The notes under the pieces: model-generated | Database searches by the model: none | The model's input: the letters and a program-made list of their open reading frames with translations, nothing else | Told to the model about the DNA's origin: nothing | Shown here: positions 30,022 through 40,665 of the stretch, in pieces | Layout of the letters: the number at the start of each line of letters is the position of its first letter | How positions within the stretch are numbered: position 1 is the first letter of the stretch | Source: an uncultured beta proteobacterium | GTDB lineage: Bacteria > Pseudomonadota > Gammaproteobacteria > Burkholderiales > Burkholderiaceae_C | Assembly (NCBI GenBank): GCA_903876735.1 | Contig: CAIRAW010000041.1 | Location: 1-43,014, forward strand | Length of the DNA stretch: 43,014 bases | Direction of reading: 5' to 3' | Made by a program: the position numbers and the translations under genes

Positions 30022-30836
30022 ATGAGCATGGCCGCAGCGCAGAACATCCTCGAAGTCAACAACATCGAGGTGATCTACAACAAGGTGGTGCAGGCCCTGC
30101 GTGGCCTGTCGCTGGCTGTGCCGCGCGGGGAAATTGTTGCCTTGCTGGGCAGCAACGGCGCCGGAAAATCGACCACTCTCAAGGCCATCTCAGGGCTGCT
30201 GATGCTCGAAGACGGCGAGTTGGAGAGCGGCAGCATCCGCTTCAACGGAGCGTCCACCGCGACGCTGGAGCCGCAGCAACTGGTGCGCCAGGGCCTCAGT
30301 CATGTGATGGAAGGCCGGCGCATTTTTGAGGACCTGACGATCGAGGAAAACCTGATCGCCGCCAGCTACGCGCTGACGGGTCGCGCTGGTGTCAAACCCG
30401 ACTTCGACCTGGTCTATTCCTATTTCCCGCGCCTGCATGAGCGCTGCAAGAGTCTGGCCGGTTACCTGTCGGGCGGTGAGCAGCAGATGCTGGCGATTGG
30501 CCGCGCGCTGATTGCGCAACCGCAGTTGATCCTGCTTGACGAACCCTCGCTCGGTCTCTCGCCCAAACTGGTGGAAGAGATCTTCGCCATCATCGTGCGC
30601 ATCAATGCCGAGCGCGGTGTCTCCATGCTGCTGGTCGAGCAGAACGCGACGCTGGCGCTGGCCGTGGCGCACCGCGGCTACATCATGGAGAACGGCAAGA
30701 TCGTGATCGACGGCACGGCCGAGCGCCTGGCCAGCGACCCCGATGTGCGCGAGTTCTACCTCGGCGTTGGCGGCGGCGGCGAGACGCGCAGCTTCCGTCA
30801 GGTCAAGCACTACAAGCGCCGCAAGAGATGGCTGTC

Positions 30837-30840
<4 letters not shown>
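30022..30840 (+). CDS. livF: Branched-chain-type ABC transporter ATP-binding protein (LivF-like)
   Basis: Second ATPase of the importer, 272 residues. It shows LEVNNIEVIYNKVVQALRGLSL, Walker A GSNGAGKST, QGLSHVMEGRRIFEDLTIEENL, the canonical signature LSGGEQQMLAIGRAL, Walker B LILLDEPSLGLSP and VEQNATLALAVAHRGYIMENG. The C-terminal tail is longer than usual and basic (KHYKRRKRWLS). The gene order livG-H-M-K-F with the binding protein before livF is common in beta-proteobacteria. The stop overlaps the start of the acyl-CoA ligase gene, linking import to CoA activation in one transcript. Confidence 0.93.
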
Positions 30841-32651
<1,811 letters not shown>

Positions 32652-32664
32652 GATAGCCCCTCTT

Positions 32665-32766
32665 GTCATTGCGAGGAGCCCCCAGGTTCCGTCATTGCGA
32701 GGAGCGCAGCGACGCGGCAATCCAGGATGTCCATTGCATGGATTGCCACGCTTCGCTCGCAATGAC
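32665..32766. repeat. GTCATTGCGAG palindromic element plus a truncated copy
   Basis: A complete element at 32691-32766 starts GTCATTGCGAGGAGCGCAGC and ends CTTCGCTCGCAATGAC, giving long inverted ends. Its inner half-sites GCGGCAATCCA and TGGATTGCCACGC pair. Directly before it, 32665-32690 repeats the first 15 bases (GTCATTGCGAGGAGC) and then diverges, a solo-end or nested insertion. It lies between the acyl-CoA ligase stop and the PaaG-like gene. It is the same family as 23420-23496 and, more distantly, 9151-9220. Confidence 0.8.
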
Positions 32767-32830
32767 GGGTCATTGCAGTGGCGGCCTGGCTACACTCACA
32801 TAATGCGCTGCCCCATACAGGAAGAACCAC

Positions 32831-33634
32831 ATGAGCTCCACTGCCCCGCTTGAAACCCCGGAACTGCCACTTCAGATCGAGCGCGAGGGCGCCGTTGTCA
32901 CGCTGCGTTTTAACCGGCCCAAGGCCCTCAATGCCATCGACATTCCGATGGCCCAGGCTTTTTTGCGCGCGGTGCGCGCGCTTGCCGCCGACAACTCGGT
33001 GCGCGCCATTGTGTTGTGCGGTGCCGGGCGCGGCTTCATGGCTGGCGGTGATCTGGCCACGCTGCGCGCGGACCCGAACCAGGGCGCCAGCGAACTGATA
33101 GGCCCGCTGCATGAAGCCATCACGCTGCTCTCGCGCATGGACGCGCCGCTGATTGCGCAGGTGCACGGCGTGGCGGCGGGCGCCGGTTTGAGCCTGATGC
33201 TGCAGGCCGATTTTGTGATCGCGGCCGAGGGCACTCGCTTCAGTCTGGCCTACGCCAATATCGGTGCCAGTTGCGATGTGGGCGCCTCCTGGGCGCTGCC
33301 GCGCCTGGTCGGGCTGCGCCGGGCGCTTGAAATCGCGATGCTGGGTGAGACCCTGAGCGCGGCCGACGCCGAGCGCCTGGGTCTGGTGAACCGGGTGGCG
33401 CCCGCTGCTGAACTGGAGTCTGAGGTCAAGGCCTTTGCGCAGCGACTGGCCAGTGGCCCGACGGTTGCTTTCGGCCAGTTGCGCCGCCTGATGCGCGAAT
33501 CATTCAGCCGTGATCTGCCGGCGCAACTCGATGCCGAGGCGGCTGGCTTTTTGAAATGCGCCGCGACCGACGATTTCAAGACCGGGATCGACGCCTTCTA
33601 CGCCAAACAGCCGGCCCACTTCACGGGGCGCTGA
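32831..33634 (+). CDS. PaaG-like enoyl-CoA hydratase/isomerase family protein
   Basis: Crotonase-fold enzyme of 267 residues acting on acyl-CoA double bonds. The oxyanion loop is FMAGGDLATL and the second CoA-binding region HGVAAGAGLSL. The two catalytic Glu of true hydratases are absent: Ser121 and Asn143 stand at those places. An Asp (149) in the segment SCDVGASWALPRLVG is kept where PaaG-type isomerases have their acid. So it is more likely an isomerase than a hydratase. AGGAAG lies just before the ATG. Stop codons of this gene and the convergent CoA-transferase subunit overlap by 14 bases. It is probably linked functionally to the liv/ligase cluster. Confidence 0.87.
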   Translation: MSSTAPLETPELPLQIEREGAVVTLRFNRPKALNAIDIPMAQAFLRAVRALAADNSVRAIVLCGAGRGFMAGGDLATLRADPNQGASELIGPLHEAITLLSRMDAPLIAQVHGVAAGAGLSLMLQADFVIAAEGTRFSLAYANIGASCDVGASWALPRLVGLRRALEIAMLGETLSAADAERLGLVNRVAPAAELESEVKAFAQRLASGPTVAFGQLRRLMRESFSRDLPAQLDAEAAGFLKCAATDDFKTGIDAFYAKQPAHFTGR

Positions 33635-34265
33635 TCGGCAGGCCGATCAGTCGCTCGAGTTCGGCGCGCGTCAGACCGTCCACCAGGTCGATCAGTTGCA
33701 GGCCCTGCGCGCTGCAAGCCAGTGTGGCGAGGTCGGAGTAGACGCGCTTGACGCAGCCGATGGCGGTCAGCGGGTAGCTGCAGCTCTGCACCAGTTTGCT
33801 CTGCCCCTGCTTGGTCAGCAGGTCCATCATGACCCAGGTCTGCTTGGCCCCCACCGCCAGGTCCATGGCGCCGCCGACGGCCGGAATCGCATCCTTTTCG
33901 CCGGTGTGCCAGTTGGCCAGGTCGCCCGTTGCCGAGACCTGGAACGCGCCCAGCACGCAGATGTCGAGATGGCCGCCGCGCATCATGGCAAAGCTGTCGG
34001 CGTGGTGGAAGAAGGAGCCGCCCTTGCGCAGCGTGACCGGTTGCTTGCCGGCGTTGATCAGGTCGTAATCCTCCTGGCCTGGCGCGGCTGCTGCGCCCAT
34101 GCCCAGAATGCCGTTTTCGCTGTGCAGAATCACTTCGCGGTTGGCCGGGATGTGATTGGCCACCAGGGTCGGCATGCCGATGCCGAGGTTGACGATGGCC
34201 CCTTCAAAAATGTCCTGCGCCACGCGCGCTGCCAGCGCGTCCTTGCTGCGTCGTTGGTAGCTCAT
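33621..34265 (-). CDS. 3-oxoacid CoA-transferase subunit B
   Basis: Beta subunit of a class I CoA-transferase, moving CoA from succinyl-CoA (or a similar donor) to a 3-oxo acid. The 214 residues include NLGIGMPTLVANHIP, the catalytic Glu50 in HSENGILGMG, the NAGKQPVTLRKGGSFF loop and GGHLDICVLGAFQVSATGDLANW. The family includes ScoB, AtoA and PcaJ, which cannot be separated reliably here. It is the last gene of the leftward seven-gene run; one base separates its start from the subunit A stop. The active protein would be an A/B heterodimer or heterotetramer. Confidence 0.93.
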   Translation of the reverse strand: MSYQRRSKDALAARVAQDIFEGAIVNLGIGMPTLVANHIPANREVILHSENGILGMGAAAAPGQEDYDLINAGKQPVTLRKGGSFFHHADSFAMMRGGHLDICVLGAFQVSATGDLANWHTGEKDAIPAVGGAMDLAVGAKQTWVMMDLLTKQGQSKLVQSCSYPLTAIGCVKRVYSDLATLACSAQGLQLIDLVDGLTRAELERLIGLPISAP

Positions 34266-34266
34266 C

Positions 34267-34968
34267 TCAGGCCGCCTTCTTGAAGCCGCCGGCCTGCGTG
34301 GCCTGGCGTTCTATTCTGACGATCTGGTGGACAAAGATGCCCGGTGTGACGATGTGCTCGGGGTTGAGATCGCCAAGTTCGGCAATCTCGTACACGGAGG
34401 CCACCGTCCTCTTGCAGGCCGTTGCCATGACCGGGCCAAAGTTGCGCGCCGCCTTGCGATACAGCAGGTTGCCCCAGCGGTCGCCGCGCTCGGCCTTGAT
34501 CAGCGCCAGATCGCCGTAGATCGGGTACTCCAGAACGTAGTCCTTGCCGTTGATATGGCGGCATTCCTTGCCCTTGGCAAGATCGGTGCCAAAGCCCGCC
34601 GGCGTGAAGAACGCGCCAATGCCGGCACCCGCCGCGCGGATGCGCTCGGCCAGATTGCCCTGCGACACCAACTCCAGCTCCAGCTTGCCGCTGCGGTAGA
34701 GCGCGTCGAACACATGGCTGTCGGCCTGACGCGGAAAAGAGCAGATGATTTTGCGCACGCGACCGGTTTTGAGCAGGGCCGCCAGCCCGATGTCGCCGTT
34801 GCCGGCGTTGTTGTTGACCACCGTGAGGTCTTTCGCGCCTTGCTCGATAAGGCCGTCAATCAGTTCGTTGGGGATGCCCGAGGTGCCAAAGCCGCCGATC
34901 ATGACGGTGGCGCCATCGGCAACGCCGGCCACTGCCGCGTCGATGGTGTCTGCTATCTTGTTGATCAT
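34267..34968 (-). CDS. 3-oxoacid CoA-transferase subunit A
   Basis: Alpha subunit partner of the gene at 33621. The 233 residues start MINKIADTIDAAVAGVADGATVMIGGFGTSGIPNELI, the glycine-rich CoA-binding opening. They continue with DLTVVNNNAGNGDIGLAALL, SFPRQADSHVFDALYRSGKLELELVSQGNLAERIRAAGAGIGAFFTPAGFGTDLA, and RGDRWGNLLYRKAARNFGPVMATA. Length and motifs are typical of ScoA/PcaI. The ATG overlaps the stop of the racemase-like gene as ATGA, so the four genes from the permease on are tightly linked. The true acyl acceptor depends on the pathway hypothesised for this operon. Confidence 0.93.
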   Translation of the reverse strand: MINKIADTIDAAVAGVADGATVMIGGFGTSGIPNELIDGLIEQGAKDLTVVNNNAGNGDIGLAALLKTGRVRKIICSFPRQADSHVFDALYRSGKLELELVSQGNLAERIRAAGAGIGAFFTPAGFGTDLAKGKECRHINGKDYVLEYPIYGDLALIKAERGDRWGNLLYRKAARNFGPVMATACKRTVASVYEIAELGDLNPEHIVTPGIFVHQIVRIERQATQAGGFKKAA

Positions 34969-35654
34969 TCTCTGGTTCTCGTTGCTATCCGGGTGGCCGT
35001 GCCCGTCAGTCGCATTTTCAGGGCGGCGACGGCGCTGTCCACCGTGTTCAGAACCGGCAGACCGGTTCGCTGTGCCACCAGGGTTTTGGCGCGTGCCATG
35101 CTGAACTGCGACAGGGCAATCACGCCGCAACCGCGCTGTGCCAGCGCCAGCGCGGCATCTGCCACCAACTCGTCGTGGCGCGCCAGATCACCCTGGTTCA
35201 GGGCCGTCATGGCGCCTGCAGCCAACTCGCAGTCGAGCATCACACCGGGCGGAAATTCCGGCGGCATGGACTGCAGCGTTGGTGCGAAGCTGGCGATCAG
35301 TCCCACGCGCAACTGCAGTGCAGCAGCGTCGGCAATCATCGCCTCGTTGGGTTTGAGCACAGGCACGCCGGGATGCTGCAAGGCCACCTGTTCGATGCAG
35401 GGCCCGAAGGCGGAACAGGTGAACAGAATGGCGTTGCTGCCGCAGTCCAGCGCGTAGCGGGCGAGCCGCTCGAAGCGCTCGTGCATGGCGCGATCAAGCC
35501 CGCCGCTGCTGGTCGCCAGGTCACTGGAGAGGCTGTCGTCGAGCAGGTTCATGCGCTGGGCCTCGGGCCAGTCGCACGCCAGTGCTGTGTTGATCGGCTC
35601 GACCGAATGTGCCAGCGCGTGGATCAGCGCAATGCGCGGCCCTTGCAATTTCAT
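34965..35654 (-). CDS. Asp/Glu racemase superfamily protein with one catalytic Cys
   Basis: A 229-residue protein of the Asp/Glu/hydantoin racemase fold. It opens KLQGPRIALIHALAHSVEPIN. The first active-site Cys80 is present (ILFTCSAFGP), with a second strand PVLKPNEAMI. The second Cys expected in the C-terminal half is replaced: the equivalent segment reads IALSQFSMA. Two-base racemisation by two Cys is therefore unlikely; one-Cys members are known as decarboxylases or isomerases. Its true reaction is unknown. It sits 15 bases after the TRAP permease gene and overlaps the CoA-transferase A gene, so it should act on the imported compound or its derivative. Confidence 0.85.
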   Translation of the reverse strand: MKLQGPRIALIHALAHSVEPINTALACDWPEAQRMNLLDDSLSSDLATSSGGLDRAMHERFERLARYALDCGSNAILFTCSAFGPCIEQVALQHPGVPVLKPNEAMIADAAALQLRVGLIASFAPTLQSMPPEFPPGVMLDCELAAGAMTALNQGDLARHDELVADAALALAQRGCGVIALSQFSMARAKTLVAQRTGLPVLNTVDSAVAALKMRLTGTATRIATRTRE

Positions 35655-35669
35655 GGCGCCAGGCCTGGC

Positions 35670-38267
35670 TCAGGCCGCTGCGGGGCGCGGTGGCGCAATC
35701 ACTTCTTCACGCCGTAGCCGCTGCAGGAAGAAGACCGCTGCCAGCAGCAGCATGGCCGGCAGGTAGAGCCATTCCTTGGCCATGCGCTCGGCCAGCACCT
35801 CAACGCCGCTGACGGTAAAGCCCTGCTCGAAGCCGGCCTTGTCGGCGCCGCTCTTGAGGCCCACAGCCATGATTTCCACGCCGTTGGCGGTGCTCATCAG
35901 CGTCAGCCCGGCACTCTTGATGCGTTGGGCTGCGTTGCCTTGCGCGCTCAGGGGCAGCAAAACGGTTTTCTTCACCCGTTTGCCTTCCAGTGTGGTGCCC
36001 TCGATTTGCACCCGCAGGCCGGTATCCGCGGCGCTGCTGCCGGCCAGCTCAACCAGACGGCTGGCGGGCTCGAGGCGGTATTTCGGGACGATCTGGTTCA
36101 GCCAGAAATCGGGCCGCAACAGGGAGAACGTCACGACCAGCAGCACGGCAGACTCGTACCAGCGGTTGCGCCGCACAAACCAGCCTTGCGTGGCGGCCGC
36201 GAAAACCAGCATGGCCACAATTGCCGTGCCAATCGTCAGGGCCAAGCTCCACCACGAGCGCACGCCGATCAGCAGCAACTCGGTGTTGAAGATGAACATG
36301 AAGGGCAGGATGCCGGTGCGGATGCTGTAGAAAAAAGCCGTGATACCGGTTTTGATCGGGTCGGCCTTGGCAATTGCGGCTGCGGCGAAGGAGGCCAGCC
36401 CGACCGGTGGCGTGACGTCGGCCATCAGGCCGAAGTAGAAGACAAACATGTGGGCTGCGATCAGCGGCACCACCAGGCCGGTCTGCGAGCCAAGCTCGAC
36501 GATGACCGGTGCCATCAGGGTCGAAACGATGATGTAGCTGGCGGTGGTCGGCATGCCCATGCCCAGGATCAGGCAGACCACGGCGACCAGCACCAGCATG
36601 CCGATCAGGCTGCCGGCTGATATGACCTCGACCAGATCGGTCATGACCAGCCCGAGTCCGGTGACCGAGACCGTGCCGACGATGACGCCGGCGCAGGCCG
36701 TGGCAATGCCGATGCCGATCATGTTGCGTGCGCCCAGTTGCAGGCCTTCGATCAGGTCGCCCCAGCCTTCTTTGACACGCGCCATCGGATTGGCCTGGCC
36801 GCGAAAATAAGCCAGCAGGGGTTTTTGCGTCAGCAGGATCACGACCAGCGAGACCGATGCATAAAACGCTGACAGCCCGGGCGAGAGTTCCTCCACCAGC
36901 AGCGACCAGATCAGCAGCACCACCGGCAGCAGGTAGTGCAGGCCGGCCAGAATGGTTTCTTTCACCGGCGGCAGCACCAGCATCTCGGCATTCGGGTCAT
37001 CGATGCTCAGGTCGGGTTCTTTCGAGACCTGGCGCACGATGGCGAGGTAGGCCACGACGATGGCCGGAACAATGACCCAGATGGCGCCTTCACCGAGCAG
37101 GGTCTTGAGCCAGCCCAGACCGTAGTAGATGACGTTGGACAGCAGGATCACGCTGCAGACCGTCAGGCCAAAACCCACCAGGCGCCCGATGGTGCTGGAG
37201 TCCTTGTTGCGCGGCAGACCCTGGATGCCCATCTTCAGGGCTTCCAGGTGGGCGATGTAGAACAAGGCGATATAGGAGATGATGGCGGGCAGGGCGGCGT
37301 TGCGGCAGATCTCGGCATAGGGCACACCGACGTATTCGGCCATCAGGAAGGCTGCAGCACCCATCACAGGCGGCATGATCTGGCCGTCGACACCGGCTGC
37401 AGTTTCGATGGCGCCGGCCTTGTGCGCGGGATAGCCGACGCGCTTCATCAGCGGAATGGTGAAGGTGCCGCAGGTCACGACATTGGCGACCGACGAGCCC
37501 GAGATCATGCCCATCAGACCGGAGGACACCACGGCGGCCTTGGCCGGTCCACCGCGCAGGTGCCCGAGCAGCGAGTAGGCCACCTTGATGAAATAGCTGC
37601 CGGCGCCGGCTTTTTCCAGCAGGCCACCGAACAGCACGAAGAGAAAGATGTAGCTCGACGAGACGCCCAGCGCGACGCCGAAAACTCCTTCGGTTGAGAG
37701 CCAGTAGTGCGAGACCGCCTTCGACAGCGAAACGCCCTTGTGCGCCACGGCGTCAGGCATGTAGGGGCCGGCGAAGGCGAACGCCAGCATCAGCGCGGCG
37801 ATGATGGCCATCGGCGGGCCGACCACACGGCGCGTGGCTTCAAGCAGCAGCAGCACACCGACCACCGAGACCACCATGTCAAAGCCAGTGGGCTGGCCTG
37901 GTCGCGTTGCCAGATCGCGGTAGAAGATGAAGATGTAGGCAGCGCAGAAAGCGGCCGCCAAAGCCAGTATCCAATCGGCCGCCGGCACCGCGACGCGCGA
38001 TGAGCGCTTGCCAAACGGATAGGCCATATAGGCCAGAAACAGCGCCAGCGACAGGTGCAGGGCGCGCATTTCGGTGTCGTTGAGCACGAAGACGCGCAGC
38101 GCGAAGGGTAGCGGTGAGGCGTACCAGAGCTGCAGCAGGGACCATCCGATGCAGACGGCAAACATGAGAACCTGGACCGCACCAACCGGGGAGCGGCCAC
38201 CCAGATCGGCCTCCTGTACCAGTTGTTGCAGGTCTACGGGCTTGGGTTTCGAAGTAGGTGCGGTCAT
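35670..38267 (-). CDS. TRAP transporter fused permease (TAXI type)
   Basis: Inner-membrane permease of 865 residues with the small (DctQ-like) and large (DctM-like) parts fused, powered by ion gradients. Many hydrophobic helices begin near residue 30. DctM signature stretches include GGPAKAAVVSSGLMGMISGSSVANVVTCGTFTIPLMKRVGYP, AGAIETAAGVDGQIMPPVMGAAAFLMAEY and VCLILGMGMPTTASYI. The C-terminal 170 residues carry a soluble part (VQIEGTTLEGKRVKKTVLLPL...) matching DUF3394, a frequent appendage of this permease group, then a final helix. The binding protein gene precedes it by 50 bases. The two make one importer. Confidence 0.93.
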   Translation of the reverse strand: MTAPTSKPKPVDLQQLVQEADLGGRSPVGAVQVLMFAVCIGWSLLQLWYASPLPFALRVFVLNDTEMRALHLSLALFLAYMAYPFGKRSSRVAVPAADWILALAAAFCAAYIFIFYRDLATRPGQPTGFDMVVSVVGVLLLLEATRRVVGPPMAIIAALMLAFAFAGPYMPDAVAHKGVSLSKAVSHYWLSTEGVFGVALGVSSSYIFLFVLFGGLLEKAGAGSYFIKVAYSLLGHLRGGPAKAAVVSSGLMGMISGSSVANVVTCGTFTIPLMKRVGYPAHKAGAIETAAGVDGQIMPPVMGAAAFLMAEYVGVPYAEICRNAALPAIISYIALFYIAHLEALKMGIQGLPRNKDSSTIGRLVGFGLTVCSVILLSNVIYYGLGWLKTLLGEGAIWVIVPAIVVAYLAIVRQVSKEPDLSIDDPNAEMLVLPPVKETILAGLHYLLPVVLLIWSLLVEELSPGLSAFYASVSLVVILLTQKPLLAYFRGQANPMARVKEGWGDLIEGLQLGARNMIGIGIATACAGVIVGTVSVTGLGLVMTDLVEVISAGSLIGMLVLVAVVCLILGMGMPTTASYIIVSTLMAPVIVELGSQTGLVVPLIAAHMFVFYFGLMADVTPPVGLASFAAAAIAKADPIKTGITAFFYSIRTGILPFMFIFNTELLLIGVRSWWSLALTIGTAIVAMLVFAAATQGWFVRRNRWYESAVLLVVTFSLLRPDFWLNQIVPKYRLEPASRLVELAGSSAADTGLRVQIEGTTLEGKRVKKTVLLPLSAQGNAAQRIKSAGLTLMSTANGVEIMAVGLKSGADKAGFEQGFTVSGVEVLAERMAKEWLYLPAMLLLAAVFFLQRLRREEVIAPPRPAAA

Positions 38268-38317
38268 GGGGTTCTCATGGATGGATGCGCAGGGGAAAAA
38301 GCAAAGCCGTCAAGGGC

Positions 38318-39292
38318 TTACTTGATCCAGCCCTTTTCACGGTAGTAGCGTGCTGCACCTTCATGCAGGGGTGCGGTCAGACCGTCGGCAATCATCTGCT
38401 TGGGGTCCAGGTTGGCGAATGCCGGGTGCAGTTTCTTGAACTCGTCGAAGTTGTCGAACACGGCCTTGGTGATGACGTACACGTTGTCAGCCGATACCTT
38501 GGACGATGTGATCATGGTTGCCAGCACGCCGTAGGTCTTGGTCGGCTGCGGGTTGTTGGCGTACATGCCGCCGGGAATGGTGGCGTAGGCAAAGTAGGAG
38601 TTCTTCTTGACCAGGGCGTCAATGCCAGGGCCGGTGATCGGCACCAGCTTGGCGCCGCAGGCGGTGGTCGGGTCCTGAATGTTGGCCGACGGGTGGCCCA
38701 CACCGAAGAAGAAACCGTCGATCTTGTTGTCGCACAGTGCCGCGCCGTGTTCGTCGGCTTTGAGTTCGGACGCCAGTGAAAAGTCGGACAGCTTCATGTT
38801 CACGGCGACCAGCAACTCGTCGATCGCAGCGCGCGTTCCCGAGCCCGGGTTGCCCACGTTCAGGCGCTTGCCCTTGAAGTCGGTGAAGTTGTGGACGTTG
38901 GCTTCCTTGCGTGCCAGCAGGGTGAAGGGTTCGGGGTGAACCGAGAACACCGAGCGCATGTCAGGGAAGGCTTCCTTGAACGAGCCCACGCCCTTGTAAC
39001 CCTGGAACTGCACGTCGGACTGCGTCATGCCGAAGTCAAGCTCGCCGGCCTTGATGGTGTTGACGTTGTAGGCCGAACCGCCGGTGGACTCGACCGAGCA
39101 GCGCAGATTGGTTTTGGCCCGGTCCTTGTTGACGAGGCGGCAAATCGCGCCGCCAACGGCGTAGTAAACGCCAGTCACGCCGCCGGTACCGACGGTGACG
39201 AACTTCTGCTGGGCCATGGCGGGTGTACCAACCAGGCTGGCGGCCAGTGTCACGGCCACGCTCAAGGCACTCAGGGCTAACTCTTTACGCAT
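38318..39292 (-). CDS. TAXI-family TRAP transporter solute-binding protein
   Basis: Periplasmic binding subunit of a TRAP importer, 324 residues with signal peptide [20 protein letters not shown]...AMA cleaved before [18 protein letters not shown] traits are the opening [70 protein letters not shown] and the [12 protein letters not shown] loop. TAXI proteins are associated with glutamate and aromatic or other small acids; no specificity can be read here. It is encoded between the aminotransferase (27-base gap) and the permease, so imported material probably feeds that enzyme. Confidence 0.93.
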   Translation of the reverse strand: MRKELALSALSVAVTLAASLVGTPAMAQQKFVTVGTGGVTGVYYAVGGAICRLVNKDRAKTNLRCSVESTGGSAYNVNTIKAGELDFGMTQSDVQFQGYKGVGSFKEAFPDMRSVFSVHPEPFTLLARKEANVHNFTDFKGKRLNVGNPGSGTRAAIDELLVAVNMKLSDFSLASELKADEHGAALCDNKIDGFFFGVGHPSANIQDPTTACGAKLVPITGPGIDALVKKNSYFAYATIPGGMYANNPQPTKTYGVLATMITSSKVSADNVYVITKAVFDNFDEFKKLHPAFANLDPKQMIADGLTAPLHEGAARYYREKGWIK

Positions 39293-39319
39293 ATCAACTT
39301 CTCCAGGTTATAAAAATTA

Positions 39320-40660
39320 TCAGTTTGCTGCTATTGCCGCATCGATCGCAACGCTCAGTCGCTCAACGATCAGCGTCAATTCGGACTCGCTGGCGATGAA
39401 GGGCGGCGCCAGCAGGATGTGATCACCCAAAAGGCCATCGACGGTTCCGCCCATCGGGTAAACCATCAAACCGCGCGCCATCGCTTCCTGCTTGGCGCGT
39501 GCATGCAGTTTACGTGACGGATCGAAGGGTTTCTTAGCGGCGCGGTCCTGTACCAGTTCGATGCCCCAGAACAGACCACGGCCGCGGATGTCGCCGACGT
39601 GCGGATGCTGGGACCAGGTGCTGTGCATCAGGCGCTGCAGGTAGTCGCCGCGCGCGCGCACTTGGGGCATCAGCTGGTCGCGCTCGAACACGTGTTGCAC
39701 GGCGAGCGCCGCCGCGCAGGCGACGGCATGACCGAGGTAGGTGTGGCCGTGCTGGAAGAAGCCCGAGCCCGCGCGCATGGCGTCGACGATTCCGGCCTGC
39801 GCCAGCACCGCGCCGATTGGCTGGTAACCGGCGCCCAGTCCCTTGGCCACCGCCATCAGGTCCGGCGTGACGCCTTCCTGTTCGCAGGCGTGCAGCGTGC
39901 CGGTGCGGCCCATGCCGCACATGACCTCGTCCAGGATCAGCAGCACGCCGTGGCGGTCGCAGACCTCGCGCACGGCCTTGAAGTAACCCGGCACGGCCGT
40001 CAGCACACCGGCGGTTGCGCCGCCCACCGTTTCCGCGATGAAGGCGATCACGCGCTGCGGCCCCTGCGCCACAATGGCCTGCTCGAGTTCCTGCGCCAGG
40101 CGCAAGCCGTACTGCTCGGGCGTTTCCCCGGCCAGTTGCTCGCGGTACGGGTAGCACGGGGCCACGTGCGTGACCGGCATCAGGATGGGCGCAAAGGGTT
40201 CGCGCCGCCACTGGTTGCCGCCAATGGCCAGCGCGCCCAGCGTGTTGCCGTGGTAGCTCTGCCGCCGCGCAATGAAGTGCTGGCGCTGCGGTTGGCCGAT
40301 CTCGACAAAATACTGGCGCGCCATTTTTAGCGTGGCCTCCATCGCCTCGGAGCCGCCGCTGACAAAGTAGACATGGCTCATGCCCGCGGGCGCGGTTTCG
40401 ATCAGCTTGTCGGCCAGTTGTTCAGCCACTTCAGTCGTGAAGAAACTGGTGTGGGCATAGGCCAGCTTGTCGATCTGCGCGTGCATCGCCGCCAGCACAT
40501 CGGGATGGGCGTGCCCGAGGCAGGAGACGGCGGCGCCGCCGGAGGCGTCGATGTAGGACTTGCCGCTGGCATCGGTCAGGTAGACGCCCTTGCCGCTGAC
40601 CGCCATCGGCGGAGTGCGCTGCAAATGACGATGGAATACGTGGGTGGACTGGTTGGACAT
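39320..40660 (-). CDS. Class III PLP-dependent aminotransferase
   Basis: Omega- or beta-amino acid type transaminase, 446 residues, fold type I. Key parts are GKGVYLTDASGKSYIDASGGAAVSCLGH, the PLP-phosphate loop SGGSEAMEATLKMAR, Asp244 in LILDEVMCGMGRTG (pyridine nitrogen) and the PLP Lys273 in AVAKGLGAGYQPIGA. The preceding RpiR stop is 5 bases away. Class III enzymes act on omega-amino acids, beta-amino acids or amines. With a 3-oxoacid CoA-transferase downstream, a beta-amino acid giving a 3-oxo acid is the most consistent choice, but only as inference. Automatic labels such as aspartate aminotransferase should not be taken literally. Confidence 0.92.
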   Translation of the reverse strand: MSNQSTHVFHRHLQRTPPMAVSGKGVYLTDASGKSYIDASGGAAVSCLGHAHPDVLAAMHAQIDKLAYAHTSFFTTEVAEQLADKLIETAPAGMSHVYFVSGGSEAMEATLKMARQYFVEIGQPQRQHFIARRQSYHGNTLGALAIGGNQWRREPFAPILMPVTHVAPCYPYREQLAGETPEQYGLRLAQELEQAIVAQGPQRVIAFIAETVGGATAGVLTAVPGYFKAVREVCDRHGVLLILDEVMCGMGRTGTLHACEQEGVTPDLMAVAKGLGAGYQPIGAVLAQAGIVDAMRAGSGFFQHGHTYLGHAVACAAALAVQHVFERDQLMPQVRARGDYLQRLMHSTWSQHPHVGDIRGRGLFWGIELVQDRAAKKPFDPSRKLHARAKQEAMARGLMVYPMGGTVDGLLGDHILLAPPFIASESELTLIVERLSVAIDAAIAAN

Positions 40661-40665
40661 GAAGG

